From Allorhizocola rhizosphaerae (GTDB lineage: Bacteria > Actinomycetota > Actinomycetes > Mycobacteriales > Micromonosporaceae), in assembly GCF_003426775.1 (NCBI RefSeq), contig NZ_QJUG01000004.1, positions 1 to 64,000 of the forward strand: DNA of 64,000 bases, read 5' to 3'. The number at the start of each line of letters is the position of its first letter. Within the stretch, counting starts at the first letter, position 1. This document shows positions 1-7,922 of this stretch, piece by piece. Under the pieces are notes generated by a model. The model had not been told where the DNA came from. It was given only the letters and a program-made list of their open reading frames with translations, and did no database searches. Both the position numbers and the translations under genes were made by a program.

Positions 1-452
1 CGGCGCACGGCATGCAGCGCGGTGGCGCCGGCGTCGGTCAGCGGCCCCGCGGTGCGCGGGTCCAGCGAGCCCAGGGGCAGGAGAGCGCGCCGGTCGGCCA
101 CGACGTATCGCGCGAGCCCGCCGTCGCGCCCGTATCCGCGCCCCGTCATCGCGGCCGGGCACAGATTGTCTTTGCCGCGCAGGCACATCCGGCACGCGCC
201 GCAGGAGGCCGTCGCGGTGAGCGCGACGGGCCGCCCGTCCACCCATCCGGCGATCTCGTGCCCGAGGGTGAACGGCATGGCCCAGCCCAACTGCTCGCCG
301 ATCGCGCGGGGCATCTTGCGCATCGTGAAGTCGGAGTGGCACAGCCCGCACCCGGCGATCTCCACGAGCACCTGACCCGGCCCGGGGTCCGGGTCGTCGA
401 CGTCCTGCAGACAGGGGGCACCGCCCCACTCGGTCATGCGATATGCGCGCAT
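1..452 (-). CDS. Zinc-dependent alcohol dehydrogenase, 3' end beyond window
   Basis: Medium-chain Zn-dependent alcohol dehydrogenase, NAD(P)-linked oxidation of an alcohol in the cytoplasm; the substrate cannot be read. About 150 N-terminal residues are visible. They carry the catalytic-zinc Cys (GLCHSD), the GHE motif (LGHEIAG) and the structural-zinc cluster CGACRMC...NLC. The nucleotide-binding half lies off the left edge. I chose the ATG at 452, which gives MRAYRMTEWG, a usual start for this family, with GGGCGGGA just upstream; an in-frame ATG at 437 is the alternative. The gene is divergent from the DUF1214 operon, and the spacer between them holds a KstR-type palindrome, so the two are probably co-repressed. 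Confidence 0.85.
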   Translation of the reverse strand, partial: MRAYRMTEWGGAPCLQDVDDPDPGPGQVLVEIAGCGLCHSDFTMRKMPRAIGEQLGWAMPFTLGHEIAGWVDGRPVALTATASCGACRMCLRGKDNLCPAAMTGRGYGRDGGLARYVVADRRALLPLGSLDPRTAGPLTDAGATALHAVR

Positions 453-477
453 TGCGTTCCCGCCCTTGTGCAAAAAT

Positions 478-491
478 TAGAACAGGTTCTA
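478..491. promoter_or_regulatory. KstR-type operator in divergent promoter
   Basis: TAGAACAGGTTCTA matches the known KstR (cholesterol catabolism repressor, TetR family) consensus TnnAACnnGTTnnA at every fixed position and extends to a perfect 16-base palindrome (477-492). It lies between the divergent alcohol dehydrogenase and DUF1214 genes. TAATGT at 490-495 could be the -10 hexamer of the rightward promoter, which would put the operator over the promoter and make that mRNA nearly leaderless. Confidence 0.75.
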
Positions 492-502
492 ATGTAGCGT
501 AC

Positions 503-1624
503 ATGCTCACCCAGCCGTTTGCGGAGGCGCTCGCAGAGGCCGAGAAACTCATCGCCTCGGCGCCGCATGTGCGCACCGAGCAGGACCTCCGCGAGGGCTA
601 CGACTACCTGGCCGGCTCGATCCGCGCGTCACTGCAGCTGGCCTGGGCCTATGAACGGGACTTTCCGTTCTTCGTGCAGTCGACGGGGCCGTACACGAAA
701 ATGGGTCTGGATAACCCGGACACGCTCTACTACCACGCATACGTGAGCGACAACGCGCGATATGTTGTCAGCGGGCGGCGCGGGACCACGGCCGACCTCA
801 GCTTCCAGGTGATGAACGGCGACTATTCGCCGGTCGACGTGCCGGACTCGCTGACCGCGTTCGATGATCGGTCACTCGATGTGGACTCCTCCGGAAACTT
901 TGAGTTCGAGCTCGGGCCGCTGCCGCCCGGGTCGGCGATGCTCATCGTGCGCGAGGTGTACTCCGACTGGGAGCACGAGGAACGGGGCGTCATCCGCATC
1001 CATCGGCCCGACAGGGCGGGACTCGCGCCGAAGCCGGGCGATCCCGCGAAACGCTACGGCGTGGCGGGGAAGATCCTGTTGAGCCGGCTCAGAACCTTCC
1101 TGGCCTTCCCGGAATGGTTCTATCTCAAGCTGCCCGTCAACACGCTGACCGAGCCGCGGCTCACGCCGGGCGGACTGTCCACACAGTACTCCTCGGTCGG
1201 CCACTTCGAGCTCGGCGAGGACCAGGCGATGGTCGTGACCGTGCCCGCGTCGGACGCGCCCTATCAGGGGATTCAGCTGGGCAGCATGTGGTACATCTCC
1301 ATGGATTACATCAATCACCAGACCAGCCTCACCAGGGACCAGGCCGTAATAGATTCCGATGGATTTATACGGTACGTCATCAGCGAGCGCGATCCCGGCG
1401 TCTCCAATTGGCTTTCGCTTCTTGGGCACCGGCGCGGATACGTTCAGCTGCGCTGGCAGCGCCTGTCGCGCGCGCTGACGGCAGCCGACGGGCCGACCGT
1501 GGAGGTCGTGCCGTTCGAGTCGGTGCACGCCGAACTGCCCTACGACCAACGGATTTCGCCGCAGGACTGGGCCGCGCGCATCGCGGCGCGGCAGGCGGCG
1601 GTGGCGCGAAGGATGCTCGCATGA
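503..1624 (+). CDS. DUF1214-type protein, first gene of KstR-controlled operon
   Basis: A 373-residue cytoplasmic protein that resembles DUF1214 proteins found in actinobacterial steroid/lipid gene clusters; the biochemical role is unknown. Visible features are a helical N-terminus, a central beta-rich stretch (about 90-160) and a C-terminal part with GSMWYISMDYINHQ (about 265-280) and NWLSLLGHRRGYVQLRW, which is the DUF1214-like signature. I chose the ATG at 503 because the in-frame ATG at 443 would place the operator palindrome inside the coding region and gives an implausible N-terminus. No Shine-Dalgarno is seen and a -10-like TAATGT is 8 bases upstream, so the message is probably leaderless. 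The stop overlaps the next ATG by four bases. Confidence 0.75.
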   Translation: MLTQPFAEALAEAEKLIASAPHVRTEQDLREGYDYLAGSIRASLQLAWAYERDFPFFVQSTGPYTKMGLDNPDTLYYHAYVSDNARYVVSGRRGTTADLSFQVMNGDYSPVDVPDSLTAFDDRSLDVDSSGNFEFELGPLPPGSAMLIVREVYSDWEHEERGVIRIHRPDRAGLAPKPGDPAKRYGVAGKILLSRLRTFLAFPEWFYLKLPVNTLTEPRLTPGGLSTQYSSVGHFELGEDQAMVVTVPASDAPYQGIQLGSMWYISMDYINHQTSLTRDQAVIDSDGFIRYVISERDPGVSNWLSLLGHRRGYVQLRWQRLSRALTAADGPTVEVVPFESVHAELPYDQRISPQDWAARIAARQAAVARRMLA

Positions 1625-2376
1625 CGGATCTGTTGGGCGACAAGGTTGTGGCTATCTCGGGAGTGGGGCCGGGCCTCGGGCAGGCGCTGGCGCGGCAGTG
1701 CGCTTCAGCGGGCGCTCATGTTGTGCTCGCGGCGCGCACGGCGTCCTATGTGGAGGAGTTGGCGAAGGAGCTCGACGGCATGGCCGTGCCGCTGGACGTG
1801 ACCGCGCCGGACGCGGGGGCGTCGTTGCTCGCGGCCTATGGTCGAGTGGATACGTTGGTACACAACGCGTTCGCGATGCCATCGATGCGCGAGCTGTCCA
1901 AGGTGGACACCGCCTCACTGGTCGAGGGCTTTGAGGTCAACGTGTTCGCGGCGTTGCGGCTCACGCAGCAACTGGCGCCCGCGCTGGTCGAGTCGCGCGG
2001 GTCCGTGGTGTTCGTCAACTCCGCTGTGCTGCGGCACTCCCGGCGCACCTTCGGTGCATACAAGATGACTAAGGCGGCGCTGCTGGCGGTGGCGCAGAGC
2101 CTGTCGACCGAGCTGGGGCCGAAGGGCGTGCGGGTCAACTCGATCGCGCCGAGCTACATCTGGTCGGAGAAGCTTGAGCAATACTTCGCCTTCCTGGCTC
2201 AGAAACGAGGCGTCACACCCGAGACGGTCTACGACGAGGCCGCTGCCAACGTCGACCTGCGAAGGCTGCTTACTCCCGCCGAAATCGCCGATGTGGTCGT
2301 GTTCCTGGCTTCCGACCTGGCGCGGGGCATCACCGGCCAGTGCATCGACGTCAACGGCGGCGAGTTCCATCGATGA
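1621..2376 (+). CDS. Short-chain dehydrogenase/reductase
   Basis: Classical SDR of 251 residues, NAD(P)-dependent oxidoreductase. The cofactor loop is GVGPGLG (about 14-20). The NNAG equivalent is HNAF, the catalytic Ser is in VNSAVL and the catalytic pair is YKMTK. The C-terminus has the usual DVNGGE motif. The ATG overlaps the stop of the DUF1214 gene (ATGA), and its own stop overlaps the sulfotransferase start in the same way, so the three genes are translationally coupled. The context suggests oxidation of a hydroxy group on a steroid, terpenoid or acyl substrate; this is inferred from the KstR-type operator and the neighbours, not from the SDR itself. Confidence 0.9.
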   Translation: MTDLLGDKVVAISGVGPGLGQALARQCASAGAHVVLAARTASYVEELAKELDGMAVPLDVTAPDAGASLLAAYGRVDTLVHNAFAMPSMRELSKVDTASLVEGFEVNVFAALRLTQQLAPALVESRGSVVFVNSAVLRHSRRTFGAYKMTKAALLAVAQSLSTELGPKGVRVNSIAPSYIWSEKLEQYFAFLAQKRGVTPETVYDEAAANVDLRRLLTPAEIADVVVFLASDLARGITGQCIDVNGGEFHR

Positions 2377-3437
2377 ATGTCGACAGGCTGCACGAGTCGG
2401 CCATGCGCCTCACCGGGCTGTCCGACTTCGGCGATACGGACTATCTGGCGGGTCTGCACGTGCTGGCGAAGTCCTATGTGGACGAGGCGGCACTCACGCC
2501 GCTGGGGGAGAAGGTACAGCGGGCGTTCCTGCGCTCGGCCCTCGTAGCGCGACTGTTCACTGAAGCCGCCGCTGTTGAGGACGCTCCCATCACGCGGCCG
2601 GTGTTCGTCACGGGCCTGCCCCGCACCGGGACCACCGCGCTGCACCGGCTGCTGTGCGCGGACCCGGCGCACCAGGGCCTCGAAGTCTGGCTCACCGATG
2701 TGCCGCAGCCGCGCCCGCCGGTGTCGACGTGGGCGTCGAATCCGGTCTACGTCGCGCTGGAGCAGGCCTACGCGCAGCGGTCCGACCTGGCCGGTGCCCA
2801 CCGGATCGCGGCCGATCAGGTGGAGGAGTGCTGGTACCTCCTGCGCCAGTCCATGATGTCCATCTCGTTCGAGTGCCTGGCCCACATCCCGTCCTATTCG
2901 GACTGGCTTGCCGCACAAGACTGGACCCCCGCCTACCGCCGGCATCGCCGCAACCTTCAGCTGATCGGCAGCAACGACCCGGGCCGGCGCTGGATCCTGA
3001 AGAACCCCAGCCACATGTTCGCCCTCGACGCCCTCCTCGCGGTGTATCCCGACGCGCTCATCGTCCAGACCCACCGCGACCCGGTCACCGCGATCGCGAG
3101 CGTGTGCAGCCTCAACGCGCAGGCGTCGCGCGGCTGGTCCACCGTCTTCGAGGGCGCGCTGCTCGGCCGTTCCCAGCTCGACCTGTGGGCACGCGGCTAT
3201 CACCGGTTCGCCGCCGACCGGGCCAAGCACGACCCCGCCCATTTCCTCGACGTCCACTACGACGACTTCATCCGCGATCCCGTGCACGTCTTGGAACAGG
3301 TCTACGACCGCCTCGGCTCCACCCCACCCGCGTCTGTGCTAGAGCTCGCCCAGCGCGGCACCCCCGGCAGCCACCGCTACGATCTGGCGGACTTCGGCCT
3401 CACCGCGTCGGAAGTCGCCGCGCGCTTCGACGGTTGA
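2373..3437 (+). CDS. PAPS-dependent sulfotransferase family protein
   Basis: A 354-residue member of the bacterial sulfotransferase family (Sulfotransfer_3 type), which transfers sulfate from PAPS to an alcohol or sugar hydroxyl. The 5'-phosphosulfate-binding loop is GLPRTGTT (81-88), followed by a helix starting ALHRLL. The 3'-phosphate region is visible as THRDPVTAIAS with conserved Arg and Ser. The ATG overlaps the SDR stop by four bases. In mycobacteria, similar proteins occur in lipid and steroid gene sets. The acceptor here is unknown; as the last gene of a KstR-type operon a sterol-derived or lipid alcohol is the simplest guess. Confidence 0.88.
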   Translation: MNVDRLHESAMRLTGLSDFGDTDYLAGLHVLAKSYVDEAALTPLGEKVQRAFLRSALVARLFTEAAAVEDAPITRPVFVTGLPRTGTTALHRLLCADPAHQGLEVWLTDVPQPRPPVSTWASNPVYVALEQAYAQRSDLAGAHRIAADQVEECWYLLRQSMMSISFECLAHIPSYSDWLAAQDWTPAYRRHRRNLQLIGSNDPGRRWILKNPSHMFALDALLAVYPDALIVQTHRDPVTAIASVCSLNAQASRGWSTVFEGALLGRSQLDLWARGYHRFAADRAKHDPAHFLDVHYDDFIRDPVHVLEQVYDRLGSTPPASVLELAQRGTPGSHRYDLADFGLTASEVAARFDG

Positions 3438-3466
3438 GGAACTTCCCGACAAACACCCTGCCACCG

Positions 3467-5734
3467 TCATCGGAGATTAGCGTTGAACTCGGCGACGAAT
3501 CGTGGGTCGAGCGAATCCATCGCCGCGTCGACGATATGCTGCGCTTCCAACGTATGGCCCTGGCGGCGAAGCGCAGTGTCCAACACGGAAAGGTCGTACA
3601 CCTTTTTGAAATCTGGCTTTCCCAGCCATACCACCCGGCGTATTTCCGCATCGAATTCGCCGGTCCTCTGCAACGCCTCGAAAATGCGGGGAAACTTGTC
3701 ACTTCTCACAGCGGCTCGGAAGAGGCGGCTCGCCGCGGATGGCGACAGCTCTTTCATAGCCCGCGGCACGCTGCGTGGATCACAGCGCCGCACAGCCGCG
3801 TCGAGCAGCGAGTCGCTGACGTCTGCCTGAGACAGCAACACCAGGAACGACTGTTCCGTGGTGGCCGCGGTCAATACCGAACGCAGCTGCGCCCTTTCGT
3901 CATAAGCAGCGCCGAGCGTGCGCAGAAGGGTCTCTACATCGGCGGGTTCGATGGCATCGACCATCACCGCGAGGTCACCGATGGGCGCGTGCAGGGCGAG
4001 GTACTCCACAACTCGGCGTGCGTCGAGGGGGCGCCCGTCCTCGCGCAGTGCCTCCACAAGCACAGGACCGCGCGAGCGCGGTTCAGCCACGGCAGCGCGC
4101 TGACACAGCCGCAACGAGATTTCTTCGAGGCGCTCGGCGTGAAGCTGCTCGCTCAGCCGGATGATCTCGGCGAGGTCGAGCGCGCGGGCCGCGTGCTCGA
4201 TGGCAAGCTCCACGGTGTCGTACAGATCGTTGGCGTTCAGCGCCGAGATCCCCGCGAGTGTGCTGAAGGCGCCAAGGAGCCCCGACGCGAGCGTCTCTGC
4301 CCACCTGTCGTGGCCGGCGTTGCGCATCACGGCGATGAGGCGCGCCAGCTCGTTCGGCGGGCGGCTCGACATGACCCAGGGCACTGTCGCGTAGAGCAGG
4401 TATGCGATCCGTTCGTGGCCCGCCGCTCGCATGTCGTCGGCCAGCAGGGCGACCTCTTGCGGCGGTAGCCGATGGGTCATCCGCTCCAGCGTCTGGTCGA
4501 CGACGTCGACCAGCCCTACGAGCCAGAGCGAGCTCACCAACGTCACCATTTCGGCCCGGGTGTCCGCCCGCTCTGCCGCCGCGTCAAGTAGATATGACCG
4601 GTCGTGCTGGAGCGCGCGGGCAAGCTCCGCGACATTGGACGCGCGGTCCTCGGCCGCGACATCGAGCAGTCGCCTGGCCCCGTCCGGCAGGCCGATCAGC
4701 TTGAGTGTTTGGTGGATCGCGGCCACTTCGTTGGGCGCGAGCCGGGCCACCGCGCGCATCAAGTCGGTGGCTTCCGGGAGCATACCGATGATGGTGGCGA
4801 GCTGCTGGTGCGATCGGCGCGCGACGAGTGCCTCGAAGAACGCGGGCCGCTGGCTCTCGTCGAGCCCGCGAACCGTGTCGCACACCTCCTTTGGTTTGCC
4901 CATGACGAGCGGTTCGAGCTTTGCGGAAAGCTGGGGCCGCGGCGGAGGCGGCGGCGTTACGACTACGGGACTCGTGTGGCGGTTGCGGGCGAGCGCGATG
5001 GCTTTGCCGTCGTTGCGGCTGCGTTGCTGCGGCGCCGGCAGGTTGCGGGCGGCGAGGTCGGCGCGCACGTGATAGAAGAGCGTCTCCATGTCCAGCAGAT
5101 CAGGCCCACCCGCGATGCCGTGCGTCAGCTTGTCGATCAGCGCGCCGGTGAAGGCCGTGTGCTGTGCGCCGGGTGGTGCGAGCGCGAGCCGGTTTTCGGC
5201 CGTGGCCGTCATGAGGTACGTGCCGTCGATGCGCGCCTGATCCGCGATGCGCGTGGCGTCGGCCGACATCACTCCCGTCAGCGCCCGCCCGCTGTAGCAG
5301 CAGTCCAGGATGACGACCTTGCCGTAGCAGCGCTTCGCCGTGTTGACGATCACTGAGCGGATCGCGTCGTACCGCACGGCCTCGTGGATGTGCTCGTTGT
5401 CGGCCGCGGGCAGCGCCAGATGCAGGTCGGCCTCGCCTTCAGGCAGGCCGTGCCCGGCGAAGTACACCAGCAGCACGTCGGTGGCGACCGACGCCGCCTG
5501 ATGCACCGCCCGAACGACGTGGGTGGGCGAGCCCGGGTTGTGCAGCACCTCGCAATGCGACGCGGGCAGGCCCCAAATCGAGGCGTCCATCAGCAGTTCG
5601 CGCAGCGCCTCGAGGTTTTTCTCGACCGCGGGCAGCGAGTCCAGTCGCTCGTAGGTGGACGCTCCGATCAGGACCGCGCGGGACTCCTGCGGATTCGGCT
5701 GCCGGGACTGCGGACCCGCGCCTTCAGTTGTCAC
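3467..5734 (-). CDS. Caspase-like (peptidase C14) effector of an EACC1 conflict pair
   Basis: A 755-residue protein with an N-terminal caspase-like cysteine protease domain (about 15-250). The catalytic His is in YFAGHG (His95) and the catalytic Cys in LDCCYSG, where the second Cys (146) aligns with the DSCHSG cysteine of metacaspases. After a proline-rich linker (PPPPPRP, about 260), the remaining 480 residues form an alpha-helical solenoid of HEAT/TPR character, probably the sensing or partner-binding part. The start is a GTG inside the last codons of the upstream EACC1 gene (11-base overlap), so translation is coupled. EACC1-linked proteases are described as parts of biological conflict (immunity or self-killing) systems; the trigger and targets here are unknown. 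Confidence 0.87.
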   Translation of the reverse strand: MTTEGAGPQSRQPNPQESRAVLIGASTYERLDSLPAVEKNLEALRELLMDASIWGLPASHCEVLHNPGSPTHVVRAVHQAASVATDVLLVYFAGHGLPEGEADLHLALPAADNEHIHEAVRYDAIRSVIVNTAKRCYGKVVILDCCYSGRALTGVMSADATRIADQARIDGTYLMTATAENRLALAPPGAQHTAFTGALIDKLTHGIAGGPDLLDMETLFYHVRADLAARNLPAPQQRSRNDGKAIALARNRHTSPVVVTPPPPPRPQLSAKLEPLVMGKPKEVCDTVRGLDESQRPAFFEALVARRSHQQLATIIGMLPEATDLMRAVARLAPNEVAAIHQTLKLIGLPDGARRLLDVAAEDRASNVAELARALQHDRSYLLDAAAERADTRAEMVTLVSSLWLVGLVDVVDQTLERMTHRLPPQEVALLADDMRAAGHERIAYLLYATVPWVMSSRPPNELARLIAVMRNAGHDRWAETLASGLLGAFSTLAGISALNANDLYDTVELAIEHAARALDLAEIIRLSEQLHAERLEEISLRLCQRAAVAEPRSRGPVLVEALREDGRPLDARRVVEYLALHAPIGDLAVMVDAIEPADVETLLRTLGAAYDERAQLRSVLTAATTEQSFLVLLSQADVSDSLLDAAVRRCDPRSVPRAMKELSPSAASRLFRAAVRSDKFPRIFEALQRTGEFDAEIRRVVWLGKPDFKKVYDLSVLDTALRRQGHTLEAQHIVDAAMDSLDPRFVAEFNANLR

Positions 5735-6062
5735 CGAGCGCCTCGATGATTGTCTCGATGGTCTCGGGAGAGGCGTCCGTGGCGGTCACCGTGATGCCCT
5801 TGTCGTTCTTGAACGTGATCGTCGGCGCCTTCGGGCGGGCCGTGCGCCAGGACGCGTAGGCTACGAGCACGCTCGACAGCGCGATGGCGTGCGTGAGCAC
5901 AATGTCCACGACCTCCAGCGCGCCCATCGTGCCACCCGTGTGGCGGGCCCGCGCCGTCACGTCGCCAGCTCGCATGACGTCGGCGTCGGCGCGTAGCCAG
6001 CGGTACAGGTCCTGCAGGGCGAGTTCATCGGGGCAGCTAACGGCAATACGCACGTCGCGCAC
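5724..6062 (-). CDS. Effector-associated constant component EACC1
   Basis: A 112-residue protein with the layout of EACC1, the constant partner of variable effectors in actinobacterial conflict systems. It has an N-terminal ferredoxin-like region ending in LQDLYRWLRADADV, one transmembrane helix (about 51-72), and a short cytoplasmic tail with TITFKNDKGITVTAT and a C-terminal helix. The start is a GTG at 6062; no better start is visible. Its last 11 bases overlap the caspase gene. The pair probably works at the membrane, EACC1 anchoring or gating the protease. The family assignment is from recognition of the pattern, not from a search. Confidence 0.8.
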   Translation of the reverse strand: MRDVRIAVSCPDELALQDLYRWLRADADVMRAGDVTARARHTGGTMGALEVVDIVLTHAIALSSVLVAYASWRTARPKAPTITFKNDKGITVTATDASPETIETIIEALGDN

Positions 6063-6141
6063 GGTAACCGGAGAACCGGGTTGATCGCCAACCCGTGTTT
6101 ATCCGCATGCCGTTCCTGATCTCACCGGATGGTGCAGAGGA

Positions 6142-6516
6142 CTACCAGCAGGGCGAACTCCAACCGGCGTATGCGGCGCCGGACGAGTTGATCACCTCTA
6201 CCGAAGCCCACGACTCACTGCCGAACATGCACCAGCTGGATATCTGGGTCTGGTTGTCGTATGCGGGCTCGTAACCGTACTGCGTCGACCACCGGATCTG
6301 GACGGGGGTCGACGAGCTGTAGCTCAGGTAGCAGTTGAAGAAACCCGAGTACTGATAACACTGCAAGTAGACGTTCGGCACGCTCGAAATGGCCGCGGCT
6401 TGCCGAGAGGGGCCAGGCCCGGCCGACGCTGGCGAAGCGCTCAACGCACCGGCAATGGTAAGGACAAGAGCGACGCCCAGGTGTACTAACGGCCGCCGGG
6501 CCTTCGACCGAGTCAT
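6142..6516 (-). CDS. Small secreted protein with four cysteines, unknown function
   Basis: A 124-residue protein not recognised as a known family. A Sec signal peptide is clear: basic start MTRSKARRP, hydrophobic core GVALVLTIAGAL, cleavage after SPASA (about residue 34). The mature part is about 90 residues, rich in Ser, Tyr and Trp, with four Cys in the order QCYQ, FNCY, WCMF, PCW that could form two disulfides. I chose the ATG at 6516 because GGAGG lies five bases upstream; an in-frame TTG at 6537 is less likely. It stands alone between EACC1 and a SnoaL-like gene, downstream of an AT-rich spacer that should hold its promoter. Confidence 0.7.
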   Translation of the reverse strand: MTRSKARRPLVHLGVALVLTIAGALSASPASAGPGPSRQAAAISSVPNVYLQCYQYSGFFNCYLSYSSSTPVQIRWSTQYGYEPAYDNQTQISSWCMFGSESWASVEVINSSGAAYAGWSSPCW

Positions 6517-6606
6517 GACGCCTCCGAGAATCGACAATTGAAACGTTGCAATTTTCGATCAATCACATATAGCGCAACCTCCCATAGCGGTACTGCCTCA
6601 CGAACG

Positions 6607-7023
6607 TTATTCGGCCGGGCGCAGTGTCGCCATGGCCCGCTCGGTCTCCCAGAACGCGCGCATGGATTGGATCAGCCCGTCGTCGCCCACCCGGTACACG
6701 AAAACGCCCTCGGTGTCGACGCGCATGCCGCCGGGCAGGTATGCGGTGATGGTGCCGACGTTGGCGACCTCCGATCCGGCCGCGAACGAGTCGCGGATGT
6801 CGAACTCGAAACGTTGCGCTTGCGCGATCGCCTTGTCCCAGAAGGCGGAGATGCCCTCGTGCCCGTGATGCCCCTTGCCCTCACTGTCGAAAAAGGACGG
6901 ACCGACCGGGTCCTCCAGGACCGCGTCGGGCGCGAAGAGTGCCAGCCAGCCGTCCTTGTCGCCGCGGATGACCGCGTCCATCGAGCGCCGCGCGGCGGCC
7001 CTTGCCAGGTGTTCGTCAGTCAT
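6607..7023 (-). CDS. SnoaL/NTF2-like (ketosteroid-isomerase fold) protein
   Basis: A 138-residue SnoaL-like domain protein of the NTF2 superfamily, which includes ketosteroid isomerases, polyketide cyclases and epoxide hydrolases. It opens with a helix (RRSMDAVIRGDKDGWLALF) followed by APDAVLEDPVGPS, the usual entrance to the cone-shaped pocket, and ends with FVYRV...GLIQSMRAFWE. Its ATG lies three bases after the stop of the LLM oxidoreductase, so the two form one operon behind a KstR-type site. A role in isomerising or binding a steroid-like intermediate is an inference from that context; no catalytic residue assignment is attempted. Confidence 0.8.
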   Translation of the reverse strand: MTDEHLARAAARRSMDAVIRGDKDGWLALFAPDAVLEDPVGPSFFDSEGKGHHGHEGISAFWDKAIAQAQRFEFDIRDSFAAGSEVANVGTITAYLPGGMRVDTEGVFVYRVGDDGLIQSMRAFWETERAMATLRPAE

Positions 7024-7026
7024 CGC

Positions 7027-7899
7027 TCAAGCCTCCATGCGTGTTATCACGTCGTCGGCGAACCGCCGAATGCCGTCCACTTTGGACTCCAGATCGCTGT
7101 CGAAGCCCGCGCCGTAGAAGAACCACGGCACGACGATCGCGTCGGTCACGCCGACGCCGGCCAGCTCGCGATAGCCGTCGAGGCCGAACCGGTCGATGCA
7201 CACCGCCTGGATTTCGAACGGCCCGGTGCGCCCGTATTCCGCGCGCAGCGCGGAAAGCCGGTCAATGGTGGCGCGCAGCCGCTCGAACTTCATCATGGCC
7301 GACGTCCAGCCGTCGCCGACGCGGGCGGCCCGCCGCAGCGCCGCCTCCGTGTGCCCGCCGACGTAGATGGGCACCGGTTCGGTTGGGGCCGGGCTCATCT
7401 GGAGTTTGCCGAAGCTGAAGTGCGCACCCTCGTAGGAGACCATGCCACCGCCCAGAATCAGGCGCAGGATCTCGATGGCCTCGTCCGCCCGCGCGCCCTT
7501 GTCCTTGAACGGCGCGCCGCACCATTCGAACTCCTCGGGCGTCCAGCCGAGCCCGACCCCGAGCCCGAACCGGTTGCCCGTCAGGTTGGCCACCGAGCCG
7601 ACCTGGCGCGCGAGCAGCACGGGATTGCGCGGCCCGAGCTTGAGCACCTGCGTGTAAAACCGGATGCGCGTGGTGGCCGCACCCATGGCGGCCGCCGCGA
7701 TGAGCGGATCGGCCCATGGGGTGCTCGCGTCCCAAAACCTACTGCCGTCTTTCGTGTACGGGTAGTCGGCTTGCACCTGTTCGGAATAGAAAATGGAATC
7801 GGGCAGCGCGATGGAGGCGAACCCGCAGTCCTCGGCGGCGCGGGCAAGCGGGATCCATTGGTCCACCGGGTTCAACGCGATGCCGAGCGTGAACTTCAT
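7027..7899 (-). CDS. LLM-class F420-dependent oxidoreductase
   Basis: A 290-residue luciferase-like (beta/alpha)8 flavin-dependent oxidoreductase; actinobacterial members of this type usually use coenzyme F420. Family features include MKFTLGIALN, SIALPDSIF, the stretch around LARQVGSVANLTGNRFGLGVGLGW (about 112-135) and VPIYVGGHTEAALRRAARVGDGW, all typical of F420-dependent LLM proteins. The start is the ATG at 7899; a KstR-type operator begins 10 bases upstream, so the promoter must lie in the 20-base gap and the end of the DinB gene. It is co-transcribed with the SnoaL-like gene. The likely role is redox modification of a lipid or steroid intermediate. Confidence 0.88.
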   Translation of the reverse strand: MKFTLGIALNPVDQWIPLARAAEDCGFASIALPDSIFYSEQVQADYPYTKDGSRFWDASTPWADPLIAAAAMGAATTRIRFYTQVLKLGPRNPVLLARQVGSVANLTGNRFGLGVGLGWTPEEFEWCGAPFKDKGARADEAIEILRLILGGGMVSYEGAHFSFGKLQMSPAPTEPVPIYVGGHTEAALRRAARVGDGWTSAMMKFERLRATIDRLSALRAEYGRTGPFEIQAVCIDRFGLDGYRELAGVGVTDAIVVPWFFYGAGFDSDLESKVDGIRRFADDVITRMEA

Positions 7900-7908
7900 G
7901 GACCAAAC

Positions 7909-7922
7909 TGTAACGTGTTCTA
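7909..7922. promoter_or_regulatory. KstR-type operator upstream of LLM/SnoaL operon
   Basis: TGTAACGTGTTCTA fits TnnAACnnGTTnnA at all fixed positions; read on the minus strand it is TAGAACACGTTACA. It sits 10-23 bases before the LLM oxidoreductase ATG and overlaps the stop codon of the DinB gene (7920-7922). This second site of the same type, 7.4 kb from the first, argues that both operons belong to one regulon. Confidence 0.7.

Noticed and set aside
443-502. Upstream ATG extending the DUF1214 gene by 20 codons
   Set aside because: It would place the KstR-type palindrome inside the coding region, overlaps the divergent gene start and encodes no family-like residues.
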